A stretch of DNA of 64,000 nucleotides from Flavobacteriales bacterium UBA6051 (GCA_002427735.1 DIYP01000011.1:206915-270914), one strand, 5' to 3'; counted from the stretch's first letter, positions 9,474 through 18,275 are shown. Translations and numbers: made by a program. The notes: generated by a model not told the origin, from the sequence alone.

Positions 9474-10379
9474 ATGAAAAAGTACATTGCAATTTTTACC
9501 CTCGCAATACTGCCACTTTCGGGCAGTGTTTTTGGACAGTCAAAAATGGAAAAAGATAAGGCTGCCATTAAAAGTATGTGCGGATGTTATGAAGTTGGGT
9601 TCAACTTTATTGAAACATTTGAGTATTCCAACGATTCAACATATGTTCCTTCAACGGAGAAGCACTCAGGTGCTCTGGAATGGGCAGGATTGGTTGAGGA
9701 TAAGGACGGAAAGATTTCAATTCAACATTTATTGATTGTAGGTTCTGAAGATAAGCCAATGATCATTAAGCACTGGCGTCAGGACTGGTTGTATGAAAAC
9801 ACGGAATTTTACTCTTACAATGGAGACAATGTGTGGAACTATAAAACGATGTCTGCAGAAGATGTAAAAGGACAATGGACGCAAAAAGTATATCAGGTAG
9901 ATGACAGTCCTCGATATGAAGGGAGTGCTACTTGGGTGCACGTTGATGGTAAGAGTTTTTGGGAAAATACAACTGATGCACCCCTTCCGCGTAGAGAGTA
10001 TACACAAAGAAGTGATTACAACGTAACAGTTCGTGGAAATCGACATGAAATCATTAAGGATGGTTGGATTCATGATCAGGATAATAAAAAAGTTTACCGT
10101 GAAAGCGGAAAAGACCAACTGATTGCAGAAGAGAAAGGCTATAACACGTATGTTCGCGTGAAAGAGTCAAAGTGCCAGGCTGCGATCGATTGGTGGAAGG
10201 AAAACGGAGCTTTCTGGGCAAACGTTCGCCAAAGTTGGGACGGTATATACGGTCGCGGTAAAAATCTTGAACTTTCGGATAAAGTAGAAGGCAAGAGCAT
10301 TTATGAAGTCCTTTTTGACATGGAGACAGATACAAAGAAGAAGAAAATTGATAAATTCTTGACAGGTTATGTAATGTAA
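9474..10379 (+). CDS. Secreted DUF6607-like protein of the heme operon
   Basis: A 301-aa protein with a 22-residue signal peptide (ending VFGQ). The mature part starts with KSMCGCYEVGFNF, and the middle is rich in Trp and Tyr (HWRQDWLYEN, WKENGAFWANVRQSWDGIYG). The MCGCYEV motif and length match DUF6607 proteins as I know them, which often accompany HmuY/HmuR genes. Biochemical function is not established. It is the last gene of the operon, 27 bp after the HmuY-like lipoprotein and followed by a strong terminator. It is probably periplasmic or outer-membrane associated. Confidence 0.65.
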   Translation: MKKYIAIFTLAILPLSGSVFGQSKMEKDKAAIKSMCGCYEVGFNFIETFEYSNDSTYVPSTEKHSGALEWAGLVEDKDGKISIQHLLIVGSEDKPMIIKHWRQDWLYENTEFYSYNGDNVWNYKTMSAEDVKGQWTQKVYQVDDSPRYEGSATWVHVDGKSFWENTTDAPLPRREYTQRSDYNVTVRGNRHEIIKDGWIHDQDNKKVYRESGKDQLIAEEKGYNTYVRVKESKCQAAIDWWKENGAFWANVRQSWDGIYGRGKNLELSDKVEGKSIYEVLFDMETDTKKKKIDKFLTGYVM

Positions 10380-10403
10380 CGTCTTTTATTTATGAATATG
10401 GTT

Positions 10404-10436
10404 GAAAACCTTCAGGATATTCCTGGAGGTTTTTTT
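10404..10436 (+). terminator. Intrinsic terminator of the heme operon
   Basis: The inverted repeat AACCTTCAGG / CCTGGAGGTT (one G-U pair) has a 4-nt loop and is followed directly by seven T residues. It lies 25 bp after the DUF6607-like stop codon. Confidence 0.85.
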
Positions 10437-10494
10437 GTTAGTAACAATCAATCAGAATCTGTCCTTGATACTATTAGATGGATTGAGCCATATA

Positions 10495-10555
10495 GGATTA
10501 TTACGTTATTGCTGTATTGTCTTCACTGTTTTTCGGCTCGAGCCTGGTTCCTATC
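10495..10555 (-). repeat. tRNA-linked repeat unit, degenerate copy
   Basis: Read on the plus strand it begins GGATTA and ends CGGCTCGAGCC-TGGTTCCTATC, with TTCACT in the middle. This aligns best with the unit at 30136-30214 (GGATTA, TTCACT, GGCTCGAACC, GGTTCTCATCC). An A-run and hairpin follow, as beside other members. No tRNA remains nearby. Confidence 0.45.
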
Positions 10556-10570
10556 AAACCTGACTAAAAC

Positions 10571-10596
10571 AAAAAAGACTCAATAGAGATCGAGCC
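10571..10596 (-). terminator. Intrinsic terminator for the hydrolase-like lipoprotein gene
   Basis: On the minus strand GGCTCGAT-ctct-ATTGAGTC (two wobble pairs) is followed by TTTTTTG. It lies 25 bp downstream of the minus-strand stop at 10621. Confidence 0.6.
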
Positions 10597-10620
10597 AATA
10601 ATGCCGGTAAAGTGTACAAT

Positions 10621-11532
10621 TTATTCTTTAGAGATCCATTTTATTAATTCTTTCGGATCAACAATTGACCATGAGTGCGGATGTCTTTGCCCATTATTTC
10701 TAAAGCCTTTGTTCGCGGTTTTAATGAGTTGTAGATTATTCCATCCGTTTGCTTTTACAATGTTGGCAAAACGAATCAGTTGGTAGGAATCCGTTTCTTC
10801 GAACTCAAAACCTCTGTTTTCCTTCCACCATAGAGAGTCTGGTTCAGTGTAAATTCTCAAGTCCACCTCTTTTAATCGTTTGATGTTTTCAAAATTCATT
10901 GCCGAGTAATTGAATGGAGAAACTTCAGCAATTCGATGAACAAGTGAATCATTTGCCTTTAAGGCATCTTTAAAATAAGTGGTAATGTATTCAGCTTCTG
11001 CAATACTGACCTCATGAGATAGTGAATCAACATCTGTGACGTTGTTAAAAAGCTCCACTAAATCGAGTGGTGAGTCAACTACGAACACTTTTTGAGGTTT
11101 GAAGCCATGATTTGTTTCAATCAGATGGTTACTCCACAATGCGCTGACTATTCCACCGCTTGAAAATCCACCAATAATTACTTTTTCAGGAGATAAATCG
11201 TGATGTTTAATCAAATTATCCAGTGTATTGGTTAAATGAATTTTGTCCTCTTTCGAAAGAAAAAGATGATGATTGAAGTTCATCAACAATACGGATACAT
11301 TTGCTCCTGAACAGACGGGGAGAATATGAAAGCTTTCCTGAGTTGATATGGCATTACCTCCTAAATCAGGAAATAAAATGAGCAGTGAACTTTGGTCGTT
11401 GTTCGTTTTGTGGAGCTCGAACTCCTCTTCAATAACTTTCTGGATTTGTATGGGGTTGGACGTTGTGTTCATTTTATATTCGGAGCATCCCCAAATAAGA
11501 AATGGTACTACCAGTAGCGCGGCTTTATTCAT
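10621..11532 (-). CDS. Alpha/beta-hydrolase-like lipoprotein
   Basis: A 303-aa protein with a short lipoprotein signal (FLIWGC, Cys16 lipidated). The core resembles an alpha/beta hydrolase: LLILFPDLGGNA could form the oxyanion-hole strand, and VIIGGFSSGGIVSALW near residue 132 has the G-x-S-x-G nucleophile elbow. A late GQRHPHSW segment could supply the catalytic His. The acid residue is not obvious. The likely class is an esterase or lipase-like enzyme at the cell envelope; the substrate is unknown. It is monocistronic, with its own downstream terminator. Confidence 0.6.
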   Translation of the reverse strand: MNKAALLVVPFLIWGCSEYKMNTTSNPIQIQKVIEEEFELHKTNNDQSSLLILFPDLGGNAISTQESFHILPVCSGANVSVLLMNFNHHLFLSKEDKIHLTNTLDNLIKHHDLSPEKVIIGGFSSGGIVSALWSNHLIETNHGFKPQKVFVVDSPLDLVELFNNVTDVDSLSHEVSIAEAEYITTYFKDALKANDSLVHRIAEVSPFNYSAMNFENIKRLKEVDLRIYTEPDSLWWKENRGFEFEETDSYQLIRFANIVKANGWNNLQLIKTANKGFRNNGQRHPHSWSIVDPKELIKWISKE

Positions 11533-11600
11533 AAGTGCTTTTTCGTATTACTCAGAGGAATAGAAAAGGTTCATTTAATTGGGCTAAGCTTAGCTAAAAC

Positions 11601-11630
11601 AAAAAAGGTCCAACTTTCGTTGAACCTTTA
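11601..11630 (-). terminator. Intrinsic terminator after the ECF42-like sigma gene
   Basis: On the minus strand AAAGGTTCAAC-GAAA-GTTGGACCTTT is followed by more T residues. One G-U pair sits in the 3' arm, as in several other terminators of this window. Confidence 0.8.
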
Positions 11631-11634
11631 TTTG

Positions 11635-11660
11635 TGAACCGGGCGCAACGAAGTTCGAAC
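11635..11660 (-). other. tRNA 3'-end-like remnant
   Basis: The minus strand reads GGTTCGAAC-TTCGTTG-CGCCCGGTTCA directly before an intrinsic terminator. It looks like a tRNA T-arm and acceptor tail, but no anticodon or D-arm part precedes it; sigma-factor coding sequence ends just upstream. It is probably a decayed tRNA fragment or a mimic. Confidence 0.35.
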
Positions 11661-11671
11661 CATAAATAGAC

Positions 11672-12910
11672 CTATTCGTTGAAAGATCGTTGTTGATTTA
11701 CCTTTTCTAATTTCTTAAGGATCAATTTCTTTTCATTTTCCTTGTTGACAAACTCCAGAGCCTTATGTAAGTATTCGATTTCTTTATCAATCTTATTACT
11801 CATGCGAAAAAATTCCGCCAGCATACAGAAAAAGTGGTGGTTCTTTTTTAAATCTAGTTTATATGCCTCTTGAATTGCTTGGTCAACTGAAGTTGCCTGA
11901 GCAAGGGCATACGTGCGGTTTAATGCAATGATTGGCGAATATTCAATAGTGAGCAGTTTGTTATACAGCTGCAAAATGTGATCCCATTTTTTTTGATCCT
12001 CTAAGGTATGCCAATAGGCAATTGCCGCTTCAATATGATACTTAGAGACAATATTCCCTGCAGAAGAAAATGTAAGGTATTTTTCACCTTTTTCAATCAG
12101 TCCTTTATCCCATTTTTTTTTGTCCTGTTCGTGATAGAGTAGATCACCATTTTCTCCAGATGTTCTTGCATTTAATCGCGAAGCATGAAAACACATCAAT
12201 GCTATCAACGCATAGATTTTTTGTTTTGGAAAATCTTTTTGTCTAGATAGGAAGAGGCAGAGCCGCATGGCTTCCCAACATATGTCATGGCGAATGTTTG
12301 CTTCATTTACACTGCTATAATACCCTTCGTTAAATAACAAATAAAGCACCCTTAGAACACTGTCAAGTCTGAAGATGTAGTCCTTTGATGTAAGGCTCAT
12401 TTCAATTCGTCCCTTATCTTTTATGGCCTTTTTTGCACGATATAATTTCTTATTGATGTTTTCTTTATTAGATAAAAGAGCCTTTGCAATTTCTTCAATA
12501 CTAAAACCACATAGAACGCGTAATGCAAGACAAAGTTGCGACTCTTTCTTGAGCTCAGGGTCACAGAGTACGAATATCATTTGAAGCTGACTGTCTTCAA
12601 TTATTTTGTCAGTTATTTCTATGGCTTCGGTTTGTTGAGCTTTGGCACCAAGTTCAGGCGCGATCTTTTCATTATAGATTTTTTTTCGTCGATAATGCTC
12701 GTTTAATTGATTTTGTGCGACTTTTCTGAGCCATGCTTTAGGGTATTGCGGAATGCCTTTGTGAGACCAGGCTTTCATGGCTTTTAAAAAAGTGTCGGAT
12801 ACAATATCTTCGGCAAGTTGCAGGTCGTTTAAGCCATAAAAATTACTGAGTACAGCAATCAAATTACTGTACTCAGCTTTAAAAATTTCGGACAGTTGTT
12901 GGTTGTCCAT
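11672..12910 (-). CDS. ECF42-type sigma factor with C-terminal extension (DUF6596)
   Basis: A 412-aa RNA polymerase sigma factor. Residues ~10-90 are sigma-70 region 2 (AEDIVSDTFLKAMKAW, YPKAWLRKVAQNQLNEHYRR) and ~110-170 region 4 (LALRVLCGFSIEEIAKALL). The remaining ~230 residues are the long helical extension (LRVLYLLFNEGYYSS..., DICWEAMRLC, AIAYWHTLEDQKKWDHILQLY) typical of ECF42/DUF6596 sigma factors. ECF42 factors are known to be encoded next to DGPF/YciI proteins and to lack a classical anti-sigma factor. That linkage is present here, with the YciI gene 2 bp upstream in the same operon. The extension probably controls activity; the signal is unknown. Confidence 0.85.
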   Translation of the reverse strand: MDNQQLSEIFKAEYSNLIAVLSNFYGLNDLQLAEDIVSDTFLKAMKAWSHKGIPQYPKAWLRKVAQNQLNEHYRRKKIYNEKIAPELGAKAQQTEAIEITDKIIEDSQLQMIFVLCDPELKKESQLCLALRVLCGFSIEEIAKALLSNKENINKKLYRAKKAIKDKGRIEMSLTSKDYIFRLDSVLRVLYLLFNEGYYSSVNEANIRHDICWEAMRLCLFLSRQKDFPKQKIYALIALMCFHASRLNARTSGENGDLLYHEQDKKKWDKGLIEKGEKYLTFSSAGNIVSKYHIEAAIAYWHTLEDQKKWDHILQLYNKLLTIEYSPIIALNRTYALAQATSVDQAIQEAYKLDLKKNHHFFCMLAEFFRMSNKIDKEIEYLHKALEFVNKENEKKLILKKLEKVNQQRSFNE

Positions 12911-12912
12911 GC

Positions 12913-13263
12913 CTACATTCCATCAAAAACCATAATGTCTCTGACTTCAACTTTGCCTCCGTTGGTTAGTCCGGGACAACCTTTTGCAAGTTCTGTGGCT
13001 TCTTCAATAGAATCAGCAGAAACTACAATGAAACCACCGACAATCTCTTTAGCTTCTGCGTATGGTCCGTCTGTCACTGAACCATCTGCATGCATTGTTT
13101 TGCCTTCAAAACCTAGAGCGTCTCCTGGGTTTTTAAGTTTACCTTGCGCCTCAATTCCTCCTATCCAATCCTGCCAGGCTTTTACTTCTAGTTGGATTTG
13201 TTCAGGAGTTGGGTTGAAATCAGGGTTTGGCTCGCTGTGGAACAGCATCATAAAATCTCTCAT
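12913..13263 (-). CDS. YciI/DGPF-domain protein paired with ECF42 sigma
   Basis: A 116-aa ferredoxin-like-fold protein of the YciI family, with FMMLFHSEPN at the start and TDGPYAEAKEIVGGFIVV around residues 72-89 (the DGPF signature). Members have an unclear enzymatic or ligand-binding role. The DGPF subgroup is the characteristic genomic partner and probable target of ECF42 sigma factors. It is the first gene of a two-gene operon with the sigma factor (2-bp gap). The ~200 bp upstream hold only AT-rich DNA with a poly-T run. Confidence 0.85.
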   Translation of the reverse strand: MRDFMMLFHSEPNPDFNPTPEQIQLEVKAWQDWIGGIEAQGKLKNPGDALGFEGKTMHADGSVTDGPYAEAKEIVGGFIVVSADSIEEATELAKGCPGLTNGGKVEVRDIMVFDGM

Positions 13264-13427
13264 GTCTTTTCGTTTTAAATTAATGTGTATTTATATATGT
13301 AATGATTGAGTCCTTGAGAATAGGACAGTATTGTGATTTTTTTTTTTGATTAAATTAATAATAAAGCAATTAAGCAGGAAGTCCGGTCATCTTGATAGGA
13401 GCGGATTTTTGATAAACTCTTTCAAAC

Positions 13428-13460
13428 AAAAAAAGACCTTAGTTTCCACTAAAGTCTTTT
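13428..13460 (-). terminator. Terminator of tRNA-Arg
   Basis: On the minus strand AAAGACTTTAGT-GGAA-ACTAAGGTCTTT is followed by T residues, 5 nt after the tRNA discriminator base. Confidence 0.85.
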
Positions 13461-13465
13461 AGATG

Positions 13466-13539
13466 TGAGCCCGCTAGGATTCGAACCTAGGACCGCCTCC
13501 TTAGAAGGGAGGTGCTCTATCCAGCTGAGCTACGAGCCC
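13466..13539 (-). tRNA. tRNA-Arg (anticodon TCT)
   Basis: A 74-nt cloverleaf on the minus strand, from GGGCTCGTAGCTCAGC to GGGCTCA. The anticodon stem CCTCC/GGAGG encloses the loop CTTCTAA (anticodon TCT), and the T arm is CTAGG-TTCGAAT-CCTAG. The acceptor stem pairs with two wobbles. CCA is not encoded. Confidence 0.95.
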
Positions 13540-13632
13540 ATATCACCCTGTAAAATCAGGAAGATTAGGACGGCAAAAATAAACAAAATTCTAAATAGAC
13601 TCCTTGATTTATCCCATAAAATCAATAGAAAT

Positions 13633-15174
13633 TCAAATTTCCTGCTGATCAATCAGTTTTTCCATGGTAACTCCAGAACTGATTGCGTCGAGCCAGGTTG
13701 ATAAATTAAAATATTCAAGCGGACGCGCTTCTTTCTCTAATTGTGTCGCAATACTAGCAAGTGTTTGAGCTTCCTTTTCAAAAGCTTGTTTTTTTGATGA
13801 ATCATAAGGATCCTTCAGATGTCTCCGTGCAAACTTGAGAAACGAGTCAACATAATCGTTCATTCTATCGTGCTTTTTGAAAAAGCGATTTGTCGAACTA
13901 ATTAATGAATCAATCAAGGTGAAATTACCAAGACTGTAATGAATAACGATGTTCTTTATCTTGTTGTAGCACTGCGTTGTGATACGAATATTCGACATCT
14001 CGGATGAATTCAAAACAGTATTCAGATGTCCAAGCGCCTCTTTGTACTTCCCTGATGCAATTTTCGCTGTTGCAAAGTTAGAGAGCAATGTCATTTTCAA
14101 GTTACTATCCAGGAAGGGATCAGCTTTCTTCATCAAGTCCGCAATCTTGACGGTTTTCTTTTCGGCGTCCGCGAATTTGCCATTGAACAATTCCGAATCA
14201 AGTTGAATATTCTGAAGTGTTAGTTCAAGCAAGTAGTTAACAAAAGCTCCTTTATGATCGTTGGGTATATCCTTAAGTGCCTTCTTGATCTGCGCCAGTT
14301 CTTCATTGAACTGTTCTCGCATATCGAAGTAAGATAAAGCCGTAAGCAAAAGGCGTGCATGCAGAATCCAAAGAACGGGCGGATAGGCTCCTTCGGTGGA
14401 TTCGAATATATCCATTACGCGCTTGCGGTGATAATAAGTTTTGACACCATTTCCTTTCAAATAGTAATAGTGCCCCCAAATGGCATGAAAATTAATCTGA
14501 CCGTCATCCGATAGGTTGCGTGGGGGCGAGGTTAGAATAGGATGGTTCACTAAGGCTTCCAATTGTTCGTTACCATCTTCTCCCATCATACCTACGTTAG
14601 CAAGAAAGAAAGAACGCATGCGAAGAATTAGCTGGTCAAGTTCACCTTCCAATCTGTTTTTTTCTCTTGCCGCAACAATTTCTGGGTGCGATTCGCTTAG
14701 AAATGTATCAATTCGGCTTCTGTCAGTTTCACACAGTGTATTGACTTGTTCCAAGATCGCGAGCCGGTCAATCGCGATAAAATCCTCATGCAAAATAGCT
14801 GTCTCTTTTGTTTTGGCAATTAGGTCGTTCGCTTGACTTGTTAGTCCTTTCAAAATCAAGATCGTGATGTAGTTGATCATTGATTGAATGCGCATTCCCT
14901 GAGTGCTCACAGAAGAATACTGAAGTAACGATCGCATAATGACATCGTTCAGTTGATTCTTGAGTTGAGAGATATTCTTGGTATTGGTTTTCCGATGGAT
15001 ACTCTTAACAAGTTGTTGGTGGTCGTACTGTGTCATACGGTCCAATTCGTCGAAAAGAATGATGTAATTGCTCTTCTCACCAGTGCTATTGATTTTGGCA
15101 AAAAGCTTAAAACTGCGTTTCTCAGATTTTGTCAACGATTTTACAAGGTAAAACAGTTGTTCAGACTTTTTCAT
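13633..15174 (-). CDS. Large helical-repeat (TPR-like) protein, Bacteroidota family
   Basis: A 513-aa cytoplasmic protein (no signal peptide) made almost entirely of alpha helices. The N terminus KSEQLFYLVKSLTKSEKRSF followed by KLFAKI is typical of a Bacteroidota family of ~500-aa helical proteins that I recognise but cannot name. The later part has TPR-like helix pairs (YKEALGHLNTVLNSSEM, TQCYNKIKNIVIHYSLGNF). I start it at the ATG at 15174 (MKKSEQ); a longer frame from 15231 adds a hydrophobic stretch that does not fit the family. No operon partner. Function unknown. Confidence 0.65.
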   Translation of the reverse strand: MKKSEQLFYLVKSLTKSEKRSFKLFAKINSTGEKSNYIILFDELDRMTQYDHQQLVKSIHRKTNTKNISQLKNQLNDVIMRSLLQYSSVSTQGMRIQSMINYITILILKGLTSQANDLIAKTKETAILHEDFIAIDRLAILEQVNTLCETDRSRIDTFLSESHPEIVAAREKNRLEGELDQLILRMRSFFLANVGMMGEDGNEQLEALVNHPILTSPPRNLSDDGQINFHAIWGHYYYLKGNGVKTYYHRKRVMDIFESTEGAYPPVLWILHARLLLTALSYFDMREQFNEELAQIKKALKDIPNDHKGAFVNYLLELTLQNIQLDSELFNGKFADAEKKTVKIADLMKKADPFLDSNLKMTLLSNFATAKIASGKYKEALGHLNTVLNSSEMSNIRITTQCYNKIKNIVIHYSLGNFTLIDSLISSTNRFFKKHDRMNDYVDSFLKFARRHLKDPYDSSKKQAFEKEAQTLASIATQLEKEARPLEYFNLSTWLDAISSGVTMEKLIDQQEI

Positions 15175-15510
15175 TTGCATGGAGTATGTAGCCGTATTAA
15201 GAATGAGCGAAATTAAGGAATGGATAATCAACTCAAGACGTACTTTCAGGTTTTTTTAGGAAGTAAAATGGCGTTGGATTTGTGAGAAAAAGCACATTAA
15301 TTTTCTTGATTGTTAAATTTACAAACTCCTTATGATTACTGGGAAAAACGGTTTAGTAAGCCCTTTCTTCGGGTGTTAATTTTTCTCTTTGAACGTTTGA
15401 TTATTGTGATTTTTTTTTCTTGACGCCGGGCTATTTCTTCACAACATTTGCCTGACTTTTTAAATGATTCTGATTCAGAGTCTTGTTAGTACGACTTACA
15501 TAACTACACC

Positions 15511-15894
15511 ATGAAAATTAATTCTTTACGAAACTTCTTAGTACTCGGAATAATGCTTTTTTCTGTCAGTGCTCTTTACAGTCAGTCGACTGTATACCTC
15601 AGTGATGAGCGCGAACAGGCTCCTATGACTCACTACTCATTCAAAGATTACGAGGATGGTTCCAGAGTCGGTTATTTTAATCTAATGGGAAGTTTTTCTC
15701 TGAAAGATCTTCACAGAATAGAGCAGCACTTCATCAACAACAAAAGCGTTGTTCGCATTTCGATAATGGAAAAGAATGCGGCCAGCCTTGAGCATCGGGT
15801 ATTTATTAAAACGAACGGTAAGTTTGCTACAAAAGAATGGCTACTTGAGGAGCTCGAGAATTTATTTGCGAATGGTAAATACGGGCAATTATGA
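15511..15894 (+). CDS. Small secreted protein of unknown function
   Basis: A 127-aa protein with a clear signal peptide (residues 1-25, ending LYSQ). The mature part has no motif that I recognise. FNLMGSFSLKDLHRIEQHF and EHRVFIKTNGKFATKEWLLE suggest a compact alpha/beta fold. Its stop overlaps the start of the next T9SS cargo gene (ATGA), so the two are translationally coupled and may work together at the cell surface. The upstream 279 bp hold T-rich DNA with no clear promoter consensus. Confidence 0.75.
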   Translation: MKINSLRNFLVLGIMLFSVSALYSQSTVYLSDEREQAPMTHYSFKDYEDGSRVGYFNLMGSFSLKDLHRIEQHFINNKSVVRISIMEKNAASLEHRVFIKTNGKFATKEWLLEELENLFANGKYGQL

Positions 15895-18275
15895 TTTTCA
15901 AGGTTCAACTTCTTAGTCTTGTTTTATTCGCAACAGCGTTTTGCTTTGGACAAGCGAATAATAATCCATGTAACAATGCTCCTTTACTTACAGTTGGAAC
16001 ATCATGCTCTAACTCTACAGTAACGATAGATGGCAGCGATAACTATCAGCAAAATGGAAATAATTTTGGAGCGCCGTCTTGTGGAGCGCTGAATAATGCT
16101 CCTGACGTATGGTACGCTTTTCAGGCACCGGCAAGTGGAAGTGTAGATATTTTGACCGCTGCGGGGACCATAACTGATGCAGTTATGGAAGTATACTCGG
16201 CCAATTGCTCGGGTTCTTACACATCAATCGGTTGTAATGATGATTTTATAGGAGCCATGCCTCAATTAAATTTAACTGGATTGACAGCTGGAGATACTTA
16301 TTACATTCGTTTGTGGGAGTATAATGGAGGAACAGGGAATTTTGATATTTGTGTTACTACGACTGTTGCGGCAACGGGTAATGACACGGATCCCTGTAAC
16401 AATGCTACTCCCTTAACAGTGAGTACAACATGTAATACTTCTGTTGTTGATTTAAGCGGCGCGACATATGAGGCGAATGCGACCAATTTCGGTACTCCTT
16501 CATGTGGTCCTTTGTCCTCAGAACCGGAAGTATGGTTTTCTTTTCAAGCTCCAGCGAGTGGAATTGCCGATGTTCAAACGTTCGCAGGAACTGTCACAGA
16601 TGCTGTGATGGAAGTGTATTCATCGGATTGTGCTGGAACCTTCACTTCCATTGGCTGTAATGATGATTTCGTCGGAACTATGCCGCAGTTAAATTTAACT
16701 GGGTTAACCCCTGGACAAACTTATTACGTTCGTTTGTGGGACTATGGCGGGGGAAATGGAACATTTGATATCTGTGTTACGGAGCCGACGCCACCTTCTA
16801 ATGATTCTGATCCTTGTAATAATGCAACGCCTCTGACCGTTGGGACAACATGTAATACATCCGTTGTTGATTTGAATGGAGCGACATATGAAGCGAATGC
16901 AACCAACTTTGGTGCGCCTTCATGTGGAGGTTTAAATGGAACGGAACCAGAAGTGTGGTTTTCATTTCAAGCACCTGCATCGGGAGCTGTCGATATTGAA
17001 ACATTCGCAGTTACCATTTTTGATGCGGTAATGGAGGTGTATTCATCGGATTGTGCTGGAACCTTCACTTCGATTGGTTGTAATGATGATTTCGTTGGGA
17101 CAATGCCCGGTTTGAACCTTCAGGGGTTGACACCGGGAGATACATATTATGTTCGATTATGGGAAATCTCTGGAGGAGCAGGGACATTTGATATTTGTAT
17201 TACAGAAGATATTCAAGCTACCGGGCCTTGTACACAGGGAGGAGCAAATGTGACGTGCGGGACAGCAGATCCATTCTGTACAGGAACGGTTTATTCTTAT
17301 TGTAATACTACTGGACAAGCTGATGCATTTGGTGTGGGAGTAGCGTGTACAAATTTTGATCAGTCTGGCTCTTCTTTTGCTGATGAGTTGTTTACTTCTC
17401 CGAATCCGGCGTATTATTATTTGGAAGTTCAAACGGCAGGAGACCTACATATTTTTATGGAGCAAAATGACACTACAGGTTTTCCGATAGACGTGGATTT
17501 CATTATGTGGGGACCGTTCGCCTCAACAAGTGCAGCATGTACTTCGGTAACAACTGACGAAACTGCTAATCTTGTCGATTGCAGTTATTCTGGCGCCGCG
17601 ACGGAAGAAGCTAACATTTTTGGCGCTTCCACAGGAGATGTCTACATGCTGATGATCACCAACTTTTCAGACGAACTGGGAACCTTTACTTTTTCACAAA
17701 CGGGTGGAAATGGAGCGACGGATTGTTCTATCGTCGTTTTGCCGGTTGAGTTTGGAGAGTTGAGTGCTAAAGTGTCCAGTGGCGCTGTTGAATTGAATTG
17801 GAACACGATTACGGAAACTAACAATGATTATTTCGTCGTTGAGCGAAAAACAGAAAATGATGACTTTCAGCCAATAGGAAAAGTAGATGGTAATGGCAAT
17901 TCGCTGGAAGAAATCAATTATCGATTTGTGGATGCATCTCCGATGAGAGATGAGGTAAATTACTATCGCATCAAGCAAGTTGACTTCGATGGTGCAATTT
18001 CTTATTCGAATATCAGAGCACTTCAGGTGAAAAGCGAGTTGTTTAAAGCCTATCCAAATCCTACAACAGATGTTTTCTTCGTGAATGTGGGTGAGCAGAA
18101 AGCAGTAAAAGTATTCTTGTCAGATGTTCAGGGGAATGTTGTTTTAGAAAGTCAATTCGTGAATGTTGCTGATCGTATTCAGGTGAATTGTCAGGCACTC
18201 AACCAAGGAGTATATATATTGAATCTGGAGGCTGAAGGGCTTCCAGTTCATAAACAAATGATTGTCGTTAAATAA
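15891..18275 (+). CDS. T9SS cargo protein with three tandem PPC-like domains
   Basis: A 794-aa secreted protein. After a 21-residue signal peptide (ending FCFGQ) come three ~140-residue repeats, each with PCNNA(T)PL, PEVWFSFQAPASG, AVMEVYSSDC, SIGCNDDF and GDTYYVRLWE. This is the pattern of bacterial pre-peptidase C-terminal (PPC) type beta sandwiches. A Cys-rich region (CGTADPFCTGTVYSYCN, residues ~455-475) precedes a jelly-roll-like part, an LNWNTITETNNDYFVVER module common in flavobacterial surface proteins, and a T9SS type A sorting domain (KAYPNPTTDVFFVNV). No catalytic domain is visible, so an adhesive or structural role is likely. It is the second gene of a two-gene operon and is followed by a terminator. 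Confidence 0.8.
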   Translation: MIFKVQLLSLVLFATAFCFGQANNNPCNNAPLLTVGTSCSNSTVTIDGSDNYQQNGNNFGAPSCGALNNAPDVWYAFQAPASGSVDILTAAGTITDAVMEVYSANCSGSYTSIGCNDDFIGAMPQLNLTGLTAGDTYYIRLWEYNGGTGNFDICVTTTVAATGNDTDPCNNATPLTVSTTCNTSVVDLSGATYEANATNFGTPSCGPLSSEPEVWFSFQAPASGIADVQTFAGTVTDAVMEVYSSDCAGTFTSIGCNDDFVGTMPQLNLTGLTPGQTYYVRLWDYGGGNGTFDICVTEPTPPSNDSDPCNNATPLTVGTTCNTSVVDLNGATYEANATNFGAPSCGGLNGTEPEVWFSFQAPASGAVDIETFAVTIFDAVMEVYSSDCAGTFTSIGCNDDFVGTMPGLNLQGLTPGDTYYVRLWEISGGAGTFDICITEDIQATGPCTQGGANVTCGTADPFCTGTVYSYCNTTGQADAFGVGVACTNFDQSGSSFADELFTSPNPAYYYLEVQTAGDLHIFMEQNDTTGFPIDVDFIMWGPFASTSAACTSVTTDETANLVDCSYSGAATEEANIFGASTGDVYMLMITNFSDELGTFTFSQTGGNGATDCSIVVLPVEFGELSAKVSSGAVELNWNTITETNNDYFVVERKTENDDFQPIGKVDGNGNSLEEINYRFVDASPMRDEVNYYRIKQVDFDGAISYSNIRALQVKSELFKAYPNPTTDVFFVNVGEQKAVKVFLSDVQGNVVLESQFVNVADRIQVNCQALNQGVYILNLEAEGLPVHKQMIVVK
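15966..17214 (+). repeat. Three in-frame tandem coding repeats of ~420 nt
   Basis: The repeat starts lie near 15966, 16391 and 16811. The second and third share long nearly identical stretches at DNA level (for example the segment encoding YSSDCAGTFTSIGCNDDF). The first copy is more diverged. This points to recent duplication or gene conversion within the cargo gene. Confidence 0.8.

Noticed and set aside
15966..17214. Possible CRISPR or non-coding repeat array
   Set aside because: The repeats are ~420 nt, in frame and encode protein domains. There are no short direct repeats with unique spacers.
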